Positions 29,486 to 41,013 of a stretch of DNA of 64,000 bases are shown here, one piece after another. Every line of letters starts with the position of its first letter. Position 1 is the first letter of the stretch. Source of the stretch: Tritrichomonas foetus (taxonomy: Eukaryota > Parabasalia > Tritrichomonadida > Tritrichomonadidae). The position numbers were made by a program, and so were the translations under genes. The stretch spans positions 70,822 to 134,821 of the forward strand of contig MLAK01001415.1 in NCBI GenBank assembly GCA_001839685.1, read 5' to 3'. The notes under the pieces are model-generated. The model made no database searches and had not been told where the DNA came from. It saw only the letters and a program-made list of their open reading frames with translations.

Positions 29486-32400
29486 ATGTCCAGTGCGAAC
29501 GAGTCTATGAGCTTCTTAGACTCTCGCAAAATGCAAAAATATCAGCTCGACCTATCCGAATACGAAGGATGCAAGAAACTGGACGACGCAGATTCTAGCT
29601 ATATTGTTCGAGAAACAGCCACACGCGACCTTTTTATTTTAAAAGTTATTGACGATGCCAAATATAACGAAGCCGAGTTTGTTTCCACAGTTTCCACATT
29701 GGCCAAGTTCAACCATCGCGCAATTTTGAAATTTGTCGGATTTACAAAGAAAACAGAAAAACAGCCAGCAACAATCATGACCAGGTATATTAACAACGGA
29801 ACTTTGAAGAAAATTATCAGCGAACAAAACAAATTGAATAAAGAATTTCAATCTGTCAAACGCAGTCTTAATACAATCAAATATATAATCCTTTATGGTA
29901 TTACATCTGCACTCAATGAATATCGCAAGAAAGGAATTTTCTACAGAGGAATTTCACCATCGAATATATTGCTTGATGATTTTTTCAATCCTTATGTTGT
30001 TTATGAAAAGACAAAAGAAAGTGAAGATGAATTCAAGAAAAATTTGGACCTTCCATCAGATGTTTTCGCTTTAGGTCAAATCTTTTATCAATTAATTGTT
30101 CCAAAAGAACAACAAAAAAATTTTGAATATGGAACATCGCCTTATATTTCAAGTGATACATACCTTAGTAACTCTGCAAAAGAATTACTCAGATGTCTTC
30201 TTGAAGATAGAGTTGAATGTCGTCTTGATTTTAACTTCATTCTCAATTTCCTAGAAAATGACTTATTAGGTGAAAAATCAGGAATTTTCCCAAGTGATCT
30301 TAATATCGAAGAAATCAGAAATTATATTGGATCATGTAAAAACAACTTTGTTATATACTACTCGTATGACAATACAATGAATGTAAAAAAATCACCAGAA
30401 GAATTAAATAAGATATTACAACCATTAAATCAATTAAACGAATCCGACAGTAATGAAATAAATTCAGCCGAGAAAAATAGACAAGATGAAATAAGAGCTT
30501 TACGTTTACTTGAGCACCAAAGGAGTATTCGATTACTTGACGAAATGGCCAGAAGAAATAATCCATTTGCTCTTTATCATATCGGGAAATGTTATCGTGA
30601 TGGAATTATTGTTGGGCAAGACATTTCTAAAGCCAATGATTATTTCCAAAAAGCTGCAGCCCAAGAATTTGCTCCTGCACTCAGAGCACAAGGTTTGTAT
30701 TTCCAAAAAATTAAAAATTTACCAAAAGCATCAGAAAAATATTTAGAAGCTGCCAAACTTGGAGACAAAAAAGCTCAATTTTTATTTGCTAAATTGCAAT
30801 ATGATGAAATGAATTACACTTTCTTTGATGAAGCTGATCAATATTTGGAAGAATCAAGAAAACAGAACTATTCAGATGCAATTGCACTTCATGCAAGGCA
30901 AGATAAAGATGTTGAATCATATGAAAAATCAATAGAAATGAATTCTGTTCTTGGTTATACTTACTATGGTGAATATCTTTATGCTACTTATAAAGATAAT
31001 CCAGAAATGGTTCAAGAAGCAATCTACTATCTTTATACTGCTGCAGCTAATCTCAACCCCGATGGTTTATGCTGTCTTGCAAAAATCTATAATGATAATA
31101 ATAATGGTGTTAAATCAAGTAAACCTGATAAAGAACCAGAACGAACAAAATCTTTCATTCGTAAAATGAACATGTTTTATTTGAGAGAAGCGATAAACAT
31201 GGGTTCAATTGAAGCAGAATTTCTCATGGGAGAAAATATAGAATCTTTAGATAGCAAAGAAAATGCTATTTATAAAGTTAATTTGACTGACTTTGAATAT
31301 GTTAACTCTACATCGGTTAAGAATCTAACAGAATCGAATCAAGCCTGTAAGATATGTTTGGTAAAACGAAAAGAATCACATCGAGATTATTATGTTCTCA
31401 AAATCTTAAATAGTGATGATGAACTTGCAGTGAAGAATTTCTCACGTGAAATAACCAATAGTTTGAAATTCAAATTCCCAAGTATTGTTCGATTCTCAGG
31501 ATTCACAACTGCTGACAAAGAACGTGATTTGAATCCAACAATACTTTCAAAATATGTATCGACAAATAGTTTAGGAAATGTATTTAAAAATTTTTATTTC
31601 AAAAATAAGCCATATCAAAGATTATATGATACTGAGAAATACATCATTATGTACGGTGTTGCAGCAGCAATGGCTGAAATTCATTCACATAACGTCTTTC
31701 ATAGAAACCTTGTACCAGAAAGTATTCTACTTGATGACAAATTGCATCCTTATTTGACTGGCTTTGAAAGGTCTAAACAACAGCTTGAAAAAATACAGAA
31801 TTCTTTATCTCAAACATCGGCAAACTTGGGAGATGATCATTACAAGTCACCTGAAATGCAAATTGGTAAAGGATGCCAAACATCAGATGTATATTCATAC
31901 TCCATTATTGTATATGAAATGATTACACAAACGAATGCTTTCAAAACAAGAAACCCGAGATCTGTTTGTGAAGGTTACACTCCACCAATTCCAGATTTTT
32001 ACTCAGAAGAATTATCCTTGTTTTTACAAAGCTGTTGGGCTTTTGAACCATTCCAAAGGTTTACTTTCTCAGAAATTTTGAAATTATTTGATAAAGATAT
32101 CAAAGGAGATAAATCAGTTCTCCTTCCAGAAGCCAATTTGGAAACTGTTCGATCTTACCAACAAAATATCAAATCACGTAAAGTTATTGAATATACTTAT
32201 GCAGAAGATGTAAAAACTCAAAAAATTCCAAAATACCTTGAAAAATACTTCATGCCACCTCAAGAAAAGACTTCAAAGAGAGAAAAATCAAAGAAAAATG
32301 ATACTGAAAACGAACTTGAGGATGAAAATGAAAAAATTTCCATTCAAAATGAATTGGAAGGATTAAAATTAAAATCACAAAATCAACTACTGAATTGCTA

Positions 32401-35400
32401 TCAATTCTTTAAGGAACTTGCTAAAGCTGGGGATAGGCGTGCTCAATATCAATTTGGAGTTTTATATCGAGACGGATGTTGTGTTGACAAAAATATCACT
32501 AAAGCTGAAAAACTCTTCAGATATTCTCATGAAAATGATCCGTCATATCCACCAGCAACTGAAGCACTTGCGCTCATATTCAAAGAAAGAAATGATTTAC
32601 CAAACGCTATTGAATACTTCAAACAAGCAGCTTCCAAGAAATTGCCAGAATCACAATATCAATATGGATGCATACTTGCTGATGGCATTGGTCTTGAACG
32701 TAATCCTGTTGAAGCAGCACGATATTTCAAATATGCCATCGAAAATGGAAATGCTGACGCAAATGCAGGATTAGGAGAACTGTATGAAAAAGGTGATGGT
32801 GTTCCAAGAGATTATGCAAAAGCATTAGACTGCTACCGTCAAGCAGCCAATATGAATTCAATGAGAGGTTGCATTAATTTAGGTCGTTTCTTACTCAAAG
32901 GTATTGGAGGGACAGAAATTTTAGTTAATGATGGTATTGAATCACTTAAAAAGGCTGCTGATAATGAAATTCCGGAAGCACTATATCTTTTAGGTGAATT
33001 TTATCATTATGGTATAGTAGATCCAAATGATCCATCTAACTATTTACTTGAGCCAACCCCTGAAACATCTATTTCATATCTAACGCAAGCCTCACAACTT
33101 GGATCAAAAGAAGCGCAGATTCTTTTAGGAGAAACTAAAGAATCTCTTGATTCTGATGAAATGAAATGTTACCAAGTCGATCTTTCTAAGTATCAATGTA
33201 TTGGCAAATTAGGTAAAGGTAACCAAGGTGTTGCCCTTTTGGTCAAAAATGATACTGACTATTATGCACTTAAAGTTTTAACTGAATGGGATAGAGATTC
33301 TAATTTTGAAAGAAACTTTTCGCGTGAAGTTACAGTTTTATCTAAACTTCATTTCCCAAGTATCCTTCGTTTCATTGGATTCACTAAACAAACAGAGATA
33401 CTAGCACCAACAATTTTGACTAATTATATTTCGAATGGAGACTTAGGTTCCTTGCTTAAGAAAGCTCGAAGTGGGAAAGTTCCTCCAATTTGGACAGATA
33501 CTACCAAGTATATTATAATATTAGGTTTGGCGGCAGCAATGGCCGAAGTTCATTCACATAATATTATTCATCGTGACCTAAAACCAGATAATGTATTTTT
33601 AGATGATAATTGTCACCCTTATTTGGCTGATTTCGGACTTTCCAAGAAACAAGCTCCTTCAGCTAATCTAATGTTACAATCGAATAGATGTGGAACTGAA
33701 AATTACATGGCACCTGAAATGATTGAAGGGTGTGAAGCTTCGCATTCATCAGATGTTTATTCTTATGGACTAATCGCCTATGAAGTTATGTCTGGTAAAC
33801 CACTAGCAACTACTAGACCAGACGTTGAAGACGATCCAGACTTGCTTCAGAGTCAAGCTGAATTCCTTTCATTTTGTTTACAGTATAATCCATCAGAAAG
33901 ACCGTCATTTTCTGAAATTGTGAACATTTTAAAGGAAGGAATCAGTGAAAATGCTGATTTCGTCTTCTTTGATCATGCTGATTTCCAAGTCGTTGGTGAA
34001 TATGCAGACACGTTGTTTTCTAAACAACAAGTTCGTTTTAACTTTAATGATGAATATATTACAGCAAAGAATATTAATAAGAATTTCAACATGACTGATT
34101 TTGAACCATACTTTGCTCACAAAGAAAATGCTCAGCCTGTGGTTGAATTGAAAGAAGAAGACAAAATTGTGGATCCAGAAGAAGTTTCGAAAGAGATCGA
34201 ACTAGTGGGTATTAAATTGAAGAATCAAGACTTATTCGAAGACTGCTTCCAATATTTCGGTGTGCATGCAGACAAAGGTGATAAGCGTTGCCAATACCAA
34301 TATGCTATTTTATTGCGTGATGGGATTGCCAATCGAAACCCAGATCAAGTGAAAGCACTTTCATACTTTGAAATGTCAGCCAAGCAAAAATATCCACCAT
34401 CAATTCGTGAACTCGCTATTATCAAAGAAAGGATACACAATCTTGAAGAAGCACGAAAGCTCTATAAAGAGGCATCGGATCTTGGTGATGCAGAAGCACA
34501 ATATAGATATAGTAAAATGCTTCTTCAATCTCCCAATATGAAGAAAGATCCGGTTGGTGCATTTAAATATCTTTCTCTTGCACGCAAACAAAATCATGCT
34601 GAAGCAACGAATGCACTTGGTCAACTTTATGAAAATGGTGAAGGTGTTGAAAAAGATCTTATTTCTGCTTTCAATTGCTACAATCAAGCAAGCACACAAT
34701 TTTCCCTTAAAGCTCAATATAATCTTGCAAGATGTCTTTTATATGAAATTGGTACAACACAAGATACACAAAAAGCACTTGGTTATCTTTATGATGCCAG
34801 TAGCAAAGACTTACCAGAAGCTCTTTATCTTCTAGGTTTAATTTATCAGAAAGGTTTCAATGGCATTGAACCAAATGATACTAAATCATTAAGATATCTT
34901 CAAAGAGCTGTCCGCCTTGGATCAATTGAAGCTATGACTTTATTAGGTGAAACGCAAGCATCATTAGATAGTGAAGAACTTTTACCATATATTTTAATGC
35001 CACAAGAATATGATAATCTTGGACGGTTAGGGAGAGGTCAATATGGAAGTGCTTGCCTTGTTAGACAAAAAACCACGGGTGATCTTTACGTCATTAAATT
35101 ATTGAATAATTACGACGAAAAGTATTTCGCGCGTGAAGTTACAATCATGTCACGACTATCGTTCCCGAGTATTTTGAGACTCACTGGTTTCACCAAAAGC
35201 TGTGCTGATAAATCCATTCCTGCATCAATCATGACAGAATATGTTCCAAATGGGGATTTGGGCAAACTGTTGGAAAAAGTTCACAAAAACAAAGCTCCTA
35301 ATGAGTGGAATGATACTACAAAATACATCATTTTACTTGGTTTAGCAGCAGCTATGGCTGAAGTTCATTCTCATAATATCTTACACCGTGATTTGAAACC

Positions 35401-38400
35401 TGATAACATCTTGTTAGATAATGATTATTATCCTTATTTAGCTGACTTTGGTTTATCCAAGAGACAAGTTGAAGAAGAAGATGGAGTAGCAATGATGCAA
35501 ACAGGTCAAGTTGGTACAGTTAGATACATGGCACCAGAAATGATGGAAGAAAAAAGTACAGCAAGTCAAAAGACTGATGTTTATTCATATGGTATCATTG
35601 CATATGAAATTGTTACTGGTAAAGAAGCATGGGCCAATGTAAATGGATATAGATTAATGACACTCATTCAAAGTGGTGATAGGCCCGAAATTAATCCGGA
35701 AATTGCTGAAAAATATCCAGCTGTAACTGGTCTTATTGAAAATTGTTGGGCACAATCTGCCTCTGATCGTATTCCATTTTCAATGATTGTTGATGTCATG
35801 AGTGAAGATATTTCTGGTAAGCAATCTGATGTGTTCCCTGAAGCGAAAATGGAAATAATGCAATCATATCTACAAATCATTCAAGAAAGAATACATGTTA
35901 AACCAAAATATAATATGAATGAACTTCCAAAACTCAGAGTATTTAAAGAAGATAATAAATACTTCGAATCCACTGAAGAAACCCTAGAAACTAACCGGGT
36001 TATTGAAGGACTTAAATTAGAGAAACAAAGCAGACTTGTTGAATGTTTCAATCACTTTATGAAATTGGCTGAAGAAGGCGATAAATGCGGACAATACCAT
36101 GTTGGTCGATTATATAGAGATGGAATTGGTCAAAAGGTGAATAAAACTGAAGCAGAAAAGTATTTGAAGCTTTCGGCTGAACAAAATTATGGACCAGCAA
36201 TTGAAGCACTTGCTTTATTATATGAAGCAAAGCAGCAATTCAAGATTGCAATTCAATATTTCCAAAAAGCTGCCGATATGAAACTCAAAGATTCTCTATA
36301 TCACTTAGGTAGGTACTATGCCAATCCAGATTTCCATTTGTACTTCACCAACAGCGAAGGAAAACAAGAAGATGCGAATATACTTTATAAGAAAGCTGCT
36401 AAATTGTTCGGAGATGCCAAAGAGCAAGTTCATGGTGATGCAATTGCAGCACTTGGTGTTTTACATGAATTTGGCTATGGTATTCCACAAGATCTGAATA
36501 TAGCATTCAACTATTATAATCAATCAGCCCATATGAACTCGCTGTTAGGTCATATAAATCTTGGTCGTGCTTTTGTAAAAGGTATTGGAACTGAAGTTGA
36601 TTATACTCAAGCTATTGAAGAACTTAGTAAAGCAATTCCAAGTCAAGATCCTGAGGTGTTTTATCTTCTTGGTCTTCTTTATAAAAAAGGGCAAGGATGT
36701 CAACAAAATCAGCGACAATCTGTTTCATATCTTCGAAAAGCAGCTGATCTTGGCTCATACGATGCACAAACACTTCTTGGGGAAACTGATAATGCTTTAG
36801 ATTCAGAAGATCTCAAGCTTTATAAATTAAACTTATCTGAATATGAAAATTGCGGTTTAATTAATCAAGGTACTTATGGTAGAGTTTATCTCGTTAAGAA
36901 TCGTATTAATCATCAATACATGGCACTCAAAATCATTAAACTATATGAATCTCGATCATTTGCACGAGAAGTGACTATTTTATCGAAACTCCACCATCCA
37001 AGCATTTTAAGATTCATTGGATTTACTAAAGAAGATGAAGAAAAGAATTATCCACCAACAATTATGACTGAATACATTCCTTCTGGTAATTTAGGAACAG
37101 TTTTAAGCTTAGATAATACAAAATTACAAAAAAAGTGCCTGGATGATACTGAAAAATATATCATTTTATATGGTATTGCTTCATCCATGGCTGAAGTTCA
37201 TGCTCATAATATTCTACATCGTGACTTAAAACCTGAAAACATATTTGTTGATGCTAAATATGAACCTTATTTAGCAGACTTTGGACTTTCTAAACTACAA
37301 GTGGATGAAGGATTCAATCCACTCATACAGACAGGAACAACAGGAACTCCATACTACACAGCTCCTGAAATGATTGAAGAAGCAAGAGCTTGCCAAGGTT
37401 CAGATGTTTATTCATTTGCAATTATTGCTTTTGAATTAATAACTGGCAAACGTGCATGGCCTAACATTAGAAATCACATGACTTTAAAGAATATTGTCAC
37501 ACGTGGAGGTCGTCCAGAATTCCCAGTAGATCTTGAAGTAAACCTCCTACAGAAAACATTAGTAAATAATTGCTGGAATCAAGATATTTCAGCAAGACCA
37601 TCATTTGAAAGTATTGTTCAAGATTTCGATGAAGATATTGCATCAGGTTCACCTAAACTCTTTGAAAAGGCTGACGTTGAACGTCTTCAAGAATATGTAG
37701 CGAAAAACAAATCAAGAAAACCAGTGAAAGTCAATATGCCACAAAACTTCAAAGAGCCACTTAAATATCGAAACGACTATAAAGAACTCTTCGAATTAAA
37801 TGAATCATCATCTGATAGTCGTCGTTCCATTAATGTTTCAATTGCTTTCATAATGAAATCACGCGAAGAAGAAGCTCTCAAACTTGAACATCAAGGACGA
37901 TATGAAGAATGCTTCCAAGAATTCTCAAGACTTGCAGAAAGTAGTGATGAATGGCGCAGCAAATATCATCTTGGTCGTCTCTACAGAGATGGAATCGGTT
38001 GTAAAGTAGACCTTGAGAAAGCGAAGGTTTATTTCGAAATAGCAGCAGCCCAACATTATGGTCCTGCTTTACTTGCACTTGGACAACTTTATGAAGATGC
38101 AAAAGATTTTACTAAGGCCATTAAATACTATAAAGATGGAGCTGAAATGAATACTGATTGCATGTTCAAATATGGCCGTCTTCTTGTTAATTGCCCAGAA
38201 ATAGAACGAAATCCAAACGAAGCTGCAGCATACTTCAGTAAGGCAGCCAACCAAAATCATGGTGACTCAATTGCATCACTTGGAGAACTTTATGAACGTG
38301 GTGAAGGTGTCAAGAAAGACTTGAATGAAGCAATTTCTCTTTATACGAAAGCTTCTGATCTTGGAAGCGCACTTGGACATGCCAACATTGGTCGTTGCTA

Positions 38401-39394
38401 CATCAAAGGAATTGGTACTGAAAAAGACATCATTACTGGTATTGATAAGCTTCGTGTCTGCATTTCCAAAAATGAAAATGCAGAAATTCTCTATTTTTTA
38501 GGACGCCTTTATTTAACAGGCGATGTTGAATCTGACTTTTCACCACAGATCCCAATGGCAATTAAATATTTGATTCGTGCTGCTGAAAAAGGCTCTCTTC
38601 AGGCAATTGTCTCACTTGGTGAACTGTATGAAATGAATGGGCAAGCATACAAAGCTTTAGAACTTTACCGTCACGCTGAAACTAAGAAGTTTGCGCCAGC
38701 AATTACTCATCTTGGTGGACTTTATCTTCATGGTGTCACAAACGCTAAAGGAACAGTCATCATTCAACGAGATGTGAAGAAAGCCATAGCGCTCTTCAAG
38801 AAAGTTCGTTCAGAAGATCCTGATGCAGTAAATGCACTTGGACGTCTGAAAGAAAGTGGAACCGCGCCAATGGTGAAGAACGAAGAAGAAGCCTTCTCAT
38901 ACTTCAAAGAAGCTTATGAGCATGGAAGTCCAGGTGGTGCAGTATCTTACGCACTTTTCCTTTCAGTTGGAAAACACTGTGAAAAGGATGCAACTAAGGC
39001 TTTAGACATTCTAAAGAAGGCAGCAGATACTACTGGTGATCTTTCAGCAATTCTCTCTTACGCACGAATGTTGTACTCTGGAACACATGGAATCAAGAAG
39101 AATTACAGAGAATCAATTCGTTACTTCCAGAATGCAATTAAGCGTGGTGTAAAACAAGTAAACTTGAACGTAGGAATTATGTATGGTCGTGGTGGACATG
39201 GAATTAATCCTGATAGACAACAAATGATGGAATCATTCAAGAGTGGAGCTGAAGCAGGAGTTGTTCAATGTATGGAAAGACTCTCCAAGAAATATGAAGA
39301 AACCAAAGACCCCGAAAATGCACAAAAGTATTTTTTGATGGCTGCTAAGTCAGGAAGCAAGTATGCAAAGAAGAAGCTCAAGAAAAATAAGTAA
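29486..39394 (+). CDS. Giant five-module TKL-kinase/Sel1-repeat protein (two pseudokinase plus three kinase modules)
   Basis: 3302 residues, without frameshift, made of five tandem modules. Each opens with a linker like SLDSxxxxxYxxxLSxYE (at about residues 9, 586, 1219, 1825 and 2435), then a TKL-type kinase domain (about 260 residues), then a block of Sel1 repeats (A-x-x-x-L-G-x-x-Y-x-x-G). Modules 1 and 2 are pseudokinases: HRD is YRG at 153-155 and HRN at 739-741, DFG is absent (YVVYEK; LTGFER), and the glycine loops are lost. Modules 3-5 keep the beta-3 Lys, HRD (D1364, D1969, D2580) and ADFGLSK. The final Sel1 block is the longest (about 2830-3302). No signal peptide or membrane span. 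Sel1 repeats bind proteins, so this is probably a self-scaffolding signalling kinase. The domain calls are firm; pathway unknown. Confidence 0.9.
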   Translation: MSSANESMSFLDSRKMQKYQLDLSEYEGCKKLDDADSSYIVRETATRDLFILKVIDDAKYNEAEFVSTVSTLAKFNHRAILKFVGFTKKTEKQPATIMTRYINNGTLKKIISEQNKLNKEFQSVKRSLNTIKYIILYGITSALNEYRKKGIFYRGISPSNILLDDFFNPYVVYEKTKESEDEFKKNLDLPSDVFALGQIFYQLIVPKEQQKNFEYGTSPYISSDTYLSNSAKELLRCLLEDRVECRLDFNFILNFLENDLLGEKSGIFPSDLNIEEIRNYIGSCKNNFVIYYSYDNTMNVKKSPEELNKILQPLNQLNESDSNEINSAEKNRQDEIRALRLLEHQRSIRLLDEMARRNNPFALYHIGKCYRDGIIVGQDISKANDYFQKAAAQEFAPALRAQGLYFQKIKNLPKASEKYLEAAKLGDKKAQFLFAKLQYDEMNYTFFDEADQYLEESRKQNYSDAIALHARQDKDVESYEKSIEMNSVLGYTYYGEYLYATYKDNPEMVQEAIYYLYTAAANLNPDGLCCLAKIYNDNNNGVKSSKPDKEPERTKSFIRKMNMFYLREAINMGSIEAEFLMGENIESLDSKENAIYKVNLTDFEYVNSTSVKNLTESNQACKICLVKRKESHRDYYVLKILNSDDELAVKNFSREITNSLKFKFPSIVRFSGFTTADKERDLNPTILSKYVSTNSLGNVFKNFYFKNKPYQRLYDTEKYIIMYGVAAAMAEIHSHNVFHRNLVPESILLDDKLHPYLTGFERSKQQLEKIQNSLSQTSANLGDDHYKSPEMQIGKGCQTSDVYSYSIIVYEMITQTNAFKTRNPRSVCEGYTPPIPDFYSEELSLFLQSCWAFEPFQRFTFSEILKLFDKDIKGDKSVLLPEANLETVRSYQQNIKSRKVIEYTYAEDVKTQKIPKYLEKYFMPPQEKTSKREKSKKNDTENELEDENEKISIQNELEGLKLKSQNQLLNCYQFFKELAKAGDRRAQYQFGVLYRDGCCVDKNITKAEKLFRYSHENDPSYPPATEALALIFKERNDLPNAIEYFKQAASKKLPESQYQYGCILADGIGLERNPVEAARYFKYAIENGNADANAGLGELYEKGDGVPRDYAKALDCYRQAANMNSMRGCINLGRFLLKGIGGTEILVNDGIESLKKAADNEIPEALYLLGEFYHYGIVDPNDPSNYLLEPTPETSISYLTQASQLGSKEAQILLGETKESLDSDEMKCYQVDLSKYQCIGKLGKGNQGVALLVKNDTDYYALKVLTEWDRDSNFERNFSREVTVLSKLHFPSILRFIGFTKQTEILAPTILTNYISNGDLGSLLKKARSGKVPPIWTDTTKYIIILGLAAAMAEVHSHNIIHRDLKPDNVFLDDNCHPYLADFGLSKKQAPSANLMLQSNRCGTENYMAPEMIEGCEASHSSDVYSYGLIAYEVMSGKPLATTRPDVEDDPDLLQSQAEFLSFCLQYNPSERPSFSEIVNILKEGISENADFVFFDHADFQVVGEYADTLFSKQQVRFNFNDEYITAKNINKNFNMTDFEPYFAHKENAQPVVELKEEDKIVDPEEVSKEIELVGIKLKNQDLFEDCFQYFGVHADKGDKRCQYQYAILLRDGIANRNPDQVKALSYFEMSAKQKYPPSIRELAIIKERIHNLEEARKLYKEASDLGDAEAQYRYSKMLLQSPNMKKDPVGAFKYLSLARKQNHAEATNALGQLYENGEGVEKDLISAFNCYNQASTQFSLKAQYNLARCLLYEIGTTQDTQKALGYLYDASSKDLPEALYLLGLIYQKGFNGIEPNDTKSLRYLQRAVRLGSIEAMTLLGETQASLDSEELLPYILMPQEYDNLGRLGRGQYGSACLVRQKTTGDLYVIKLLNNYDEKYFAREVTIMSRLSFPSILRLTGFTKSCADKSIPASIMTEYVPNGDLGKLLEKVHKNKAPNEWNDTTKYIILLGLAAAMAEVHSHNILHRDLKPDNILLDNDYYPYLADFGLSKRQVEEEDGVAMMQTGQVGTVRYMAPEMMEEKSTASQKTDVYSYGIIAYEIVTGKEAWANVNGYRLMTLIQSGDRPEINPEIAEKYPAVTGLIENCWAQSASDRIPFSMIVDVMSEDISGKQSDVFPEAKMEIMQSYLQIIQERIHVKPKYNMNELPKLRVFKEDNKYFESTEETLETNRVIEGLKLEKQSRLVECFNHFMKLAEEGDKCGQYHVGRLYRDGIGQKVNKTEAEKYLKLSAEQNYGPAIEALALLYEAKQQFKIAIQYFQKAADMKLKDSLYHLGRYYANPDFHLYFTNSEGKQEDANILYKKAAKLFGDAKEQVHGDAIAALGVLHEFGYGIPQDLNIAFNYYNQSAHMNSLLGHINLGRAFVKGIGTEVDYTQAIEELSKAIPSQDPEVFYLLGLLYKKGQGCQQNQRQSVSYLRKAADLGSYDAQTLLGETDNALDSEDLKLYKLNLSEYENCGLINQGTYGRVYLVKNRINHQYMALKIIKLYESRSFAREVTILSKLHHPSILRFIGFTKEDEEKNYPPTIMTEYIPSGNLGTVLSLDNTKLQKKCLDDTEKYIILYGIASSMAEVHAHNILHRDLKPENIFVDAKYEPYLADFGLSKLQVDEGFNPLIQTGTTGTPYYTAPEMIEEARACQGSDVYSFAIIAFELITGKRAWPNIRNHMTLKNIVTRGGRPEFPVDLEVNLLQKTLVNNCWNQDISARPSFESIVQDFDEDIASGSPKLFEKADVERLQEYVAKNKSRKPVKVNMPQNFKEPLKYRNDYKELFELNESSSDSRRSINVSIAFIMKSREEEALKLEHQGRYEECFQEFSRLAESSDEWRSKYHLGRLYRDGIGCKVDLEKAKVYFEIAAAQHYGPALLALGQLYEDAKDFTKAIKYYKDGAEMNTDCMFKYGRLLVNCPEIERNPNEAAAYFSKAANQNHGDSIASLGELYERGEGVKKDLNEAISLYTKASDLGSALGHANIGRCYIKGIGTEKDIITGIDKLRVCISKNENAEILYFLGRLYLTGDVESDFSPQIPMAIKYLIRAAEKGSLQAIVSLGELYEMNGQAYKALELYRHAETKKFAPAITHLGGLYLHGVTNAKGTVIIQRDVKKAIALFKKVRSEDPDAVNALGRLKESGTAPMVKNEEEAFSYFKEAYEHGSPGGAVSYALFLSVGKHCEKDATKALDILKKAADTTGDLSAILSYARMLYSGTHGIKKNYRESIRYFQNAIKRGVKQVNLNVGIMYGRGGHGINPDRQQMMESFKSGAEAGVVQCMERLSKKYEETKDPENAQKYFLMAAKSGSKYAKKKLKKNK

Positions 39395-40074
39395 TTTTAT
39401 TCATACAAACAATTTCATGAATTATATTAAAAAGCGAATAAATGTTTTAACAAATAAAAAGTAAGTAAATTTGAAATTTTACCGAATATTTATTAAAAAT
39501 TTAATAAAATATTTTATGTTTCATTGTGATTTTAAATTTAGGATTTTGTTGTTTTCAATTCATTTTTTAATTTTTTATTTTGTCACAGGCCGTTATATTG
39601 CCACTCTATTGGCATTTAATCTGATTGACATAATATATCGTGAACCAATCGTCGTTTAATGTGATTTTATCATTAAAAATGTTTGAAAAAACTTTTTCTT
39701 TAGAAAGAAAATTTCGTTGTTCAACATTTTTGAGTTAAAACGAAAAAATAAAACCATTTTTCGGTTGGACAAATATGATTATGAGTCATCTTTCTCTGGT
39801 TCATTTGGAATTTGATATATTGGGTGAGAAGATTCAAATAATAAACTCAATTGTTTTTTCAAGTTCATAGAAAGAATTAGTTTTTATGAATAGATATAGT
39901 TACTTTCTATTTCTTTTCAGAATATTTGAGAATTGTTTGGGCATATTTTCATATACCTCACAGAAAATTGTCGAATCATAAATCAAAAAAAACTTTTACA
40001 TCAGTTCTATCTCATATGAATACAAAAATATTCAGTTACCGTTCAAAATTTGCAAATTGAAATTATTTTTCGTG
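39395..40074. other. Intergenic spacer
   Basis: AT-rich; a 62-codon frame (39471-39659) looks like random Phe/Ile-rich translation. No RNA gene or repeat seen. Confidence 0.45.
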
Positions 40075-41013
40075 ATGTCTTCGTTAATTCGCTGGGTTAC
40101 TGATAAAATAAATTACACCTCGAATAGTATTCGTGTAAAACCTTTACTCAATGTTGTAAATGTGCTATTTACTGATGTCAAAACCAATTCTATAGATATT
40201 TTTGATGACTGGTCTATTCAAGCTAATATTGAGCATGCCAATTCAAATATTGTCATTATAAATGAACTAGTACGATTCTTTGATATTAGATCTTTTCACT
40301 TTTCTGGATTTAATATGTCTTTCACTCATTATTTGTCCAGATTGAAAATCGATATTTCTCAACTATTTATTGGAGGTCAAATTAATATTGACAAAGAAAG
40401 TATGAACATAACTCATGATGAATTACTCTCAGCTTTAAAAAACTTCCATAGTATTTTACCTATTCCATCAGGTCAATCATTGATCGGTTATTTTAAGCAT
40501 AATATTTACTATTCAAAGATTGCAATAGGGTCACTAGTCATTTCATCTGAAGACATGATTAAAAATACTATATTATATGAACATTCAAATGTAATCTATG
40601 AGTATGATTTGGGAAATAAATTGCACTCAATTGATACGAGTACCTCAGTTATAAAATATGATGAACTTATACTTGGTGAATTGCTATTGTTATCTATTAA
40701 GGTTAAAAATAGCAAAGATTTCATCTTAAAGATTGATACTCTGCAATTAGAAATCAAAGACAATATCCCAGAAATAATAGACACTGTAATCAATTCATTA
40801 AAACAGATAATTAATAAGATAGGTAATAGTAATGATATCAGTATGAATTGCATAATCAACAAAATTTGTGTGAATTCGGTTAACTCCAGTAGGTTTGATA
40901 TTCGAAATTTCGAATTCAGTTCTACAAACAAAATTATGGAAATATCATCAGCTGAATTGTCATTTTCAATTGAAAAAGAAATTATACTTCAAATGAATCA
41001 AATATTAGGTTAA
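40075..41013 (+). CDS. ATG2-like lipid-transfer protein, N-terminal part (frame broken at its end)
   Basis: 312 codons from the first ATG (MSSLIRWVTDK; the open frame begins at a TTG at 40057). The sequence is beta-rich with alternating hydrophobic residues, as in VPS13/ATG2 chorein-type lipid-transfer proteins, and the start resembles the ATG2 N-terminus (short amphipathic helix, then the block INELVRFFDIRSFHFSG). The frame ends at a stop (41011-41013) but the next frame reads on without interruption (TFLKENGQIDEKSIPTF...) into the downstream ORF, so the two are one gene separated by an apparent one-base loss near 41010. ATG2 works at ER-autophagosome contacts. The family assignment is by overall character, not a decisive motif. 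Confidence 0.5.
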   Translation: MSSLIRWVTDKINYTSNSIRVKPLLNVVNVLFTDVKTNSIDIFDDWSIQANIEHANSNIVIINELVRFFDIRSFHFSGFNMSFTHYLSRLKIDISQLFIGGQINIDKESMNITHDELLSALKNFHSILPIPSGQSLIGYFKHNIYYSKIAIGSLVISSEDMIKNTILYEHSNVIYEYDLGNKLHSIDTSTSVIKYDELILGELLLLSIKVKNSKDFILKIDTLQLEIKDNIPEIIDTVINSLKQIINKIGNSNDISMNCIINKICVNSVNSSRFDIRNFEFSSTNKIMEISSAELSFSIEKEIILQMNQILG

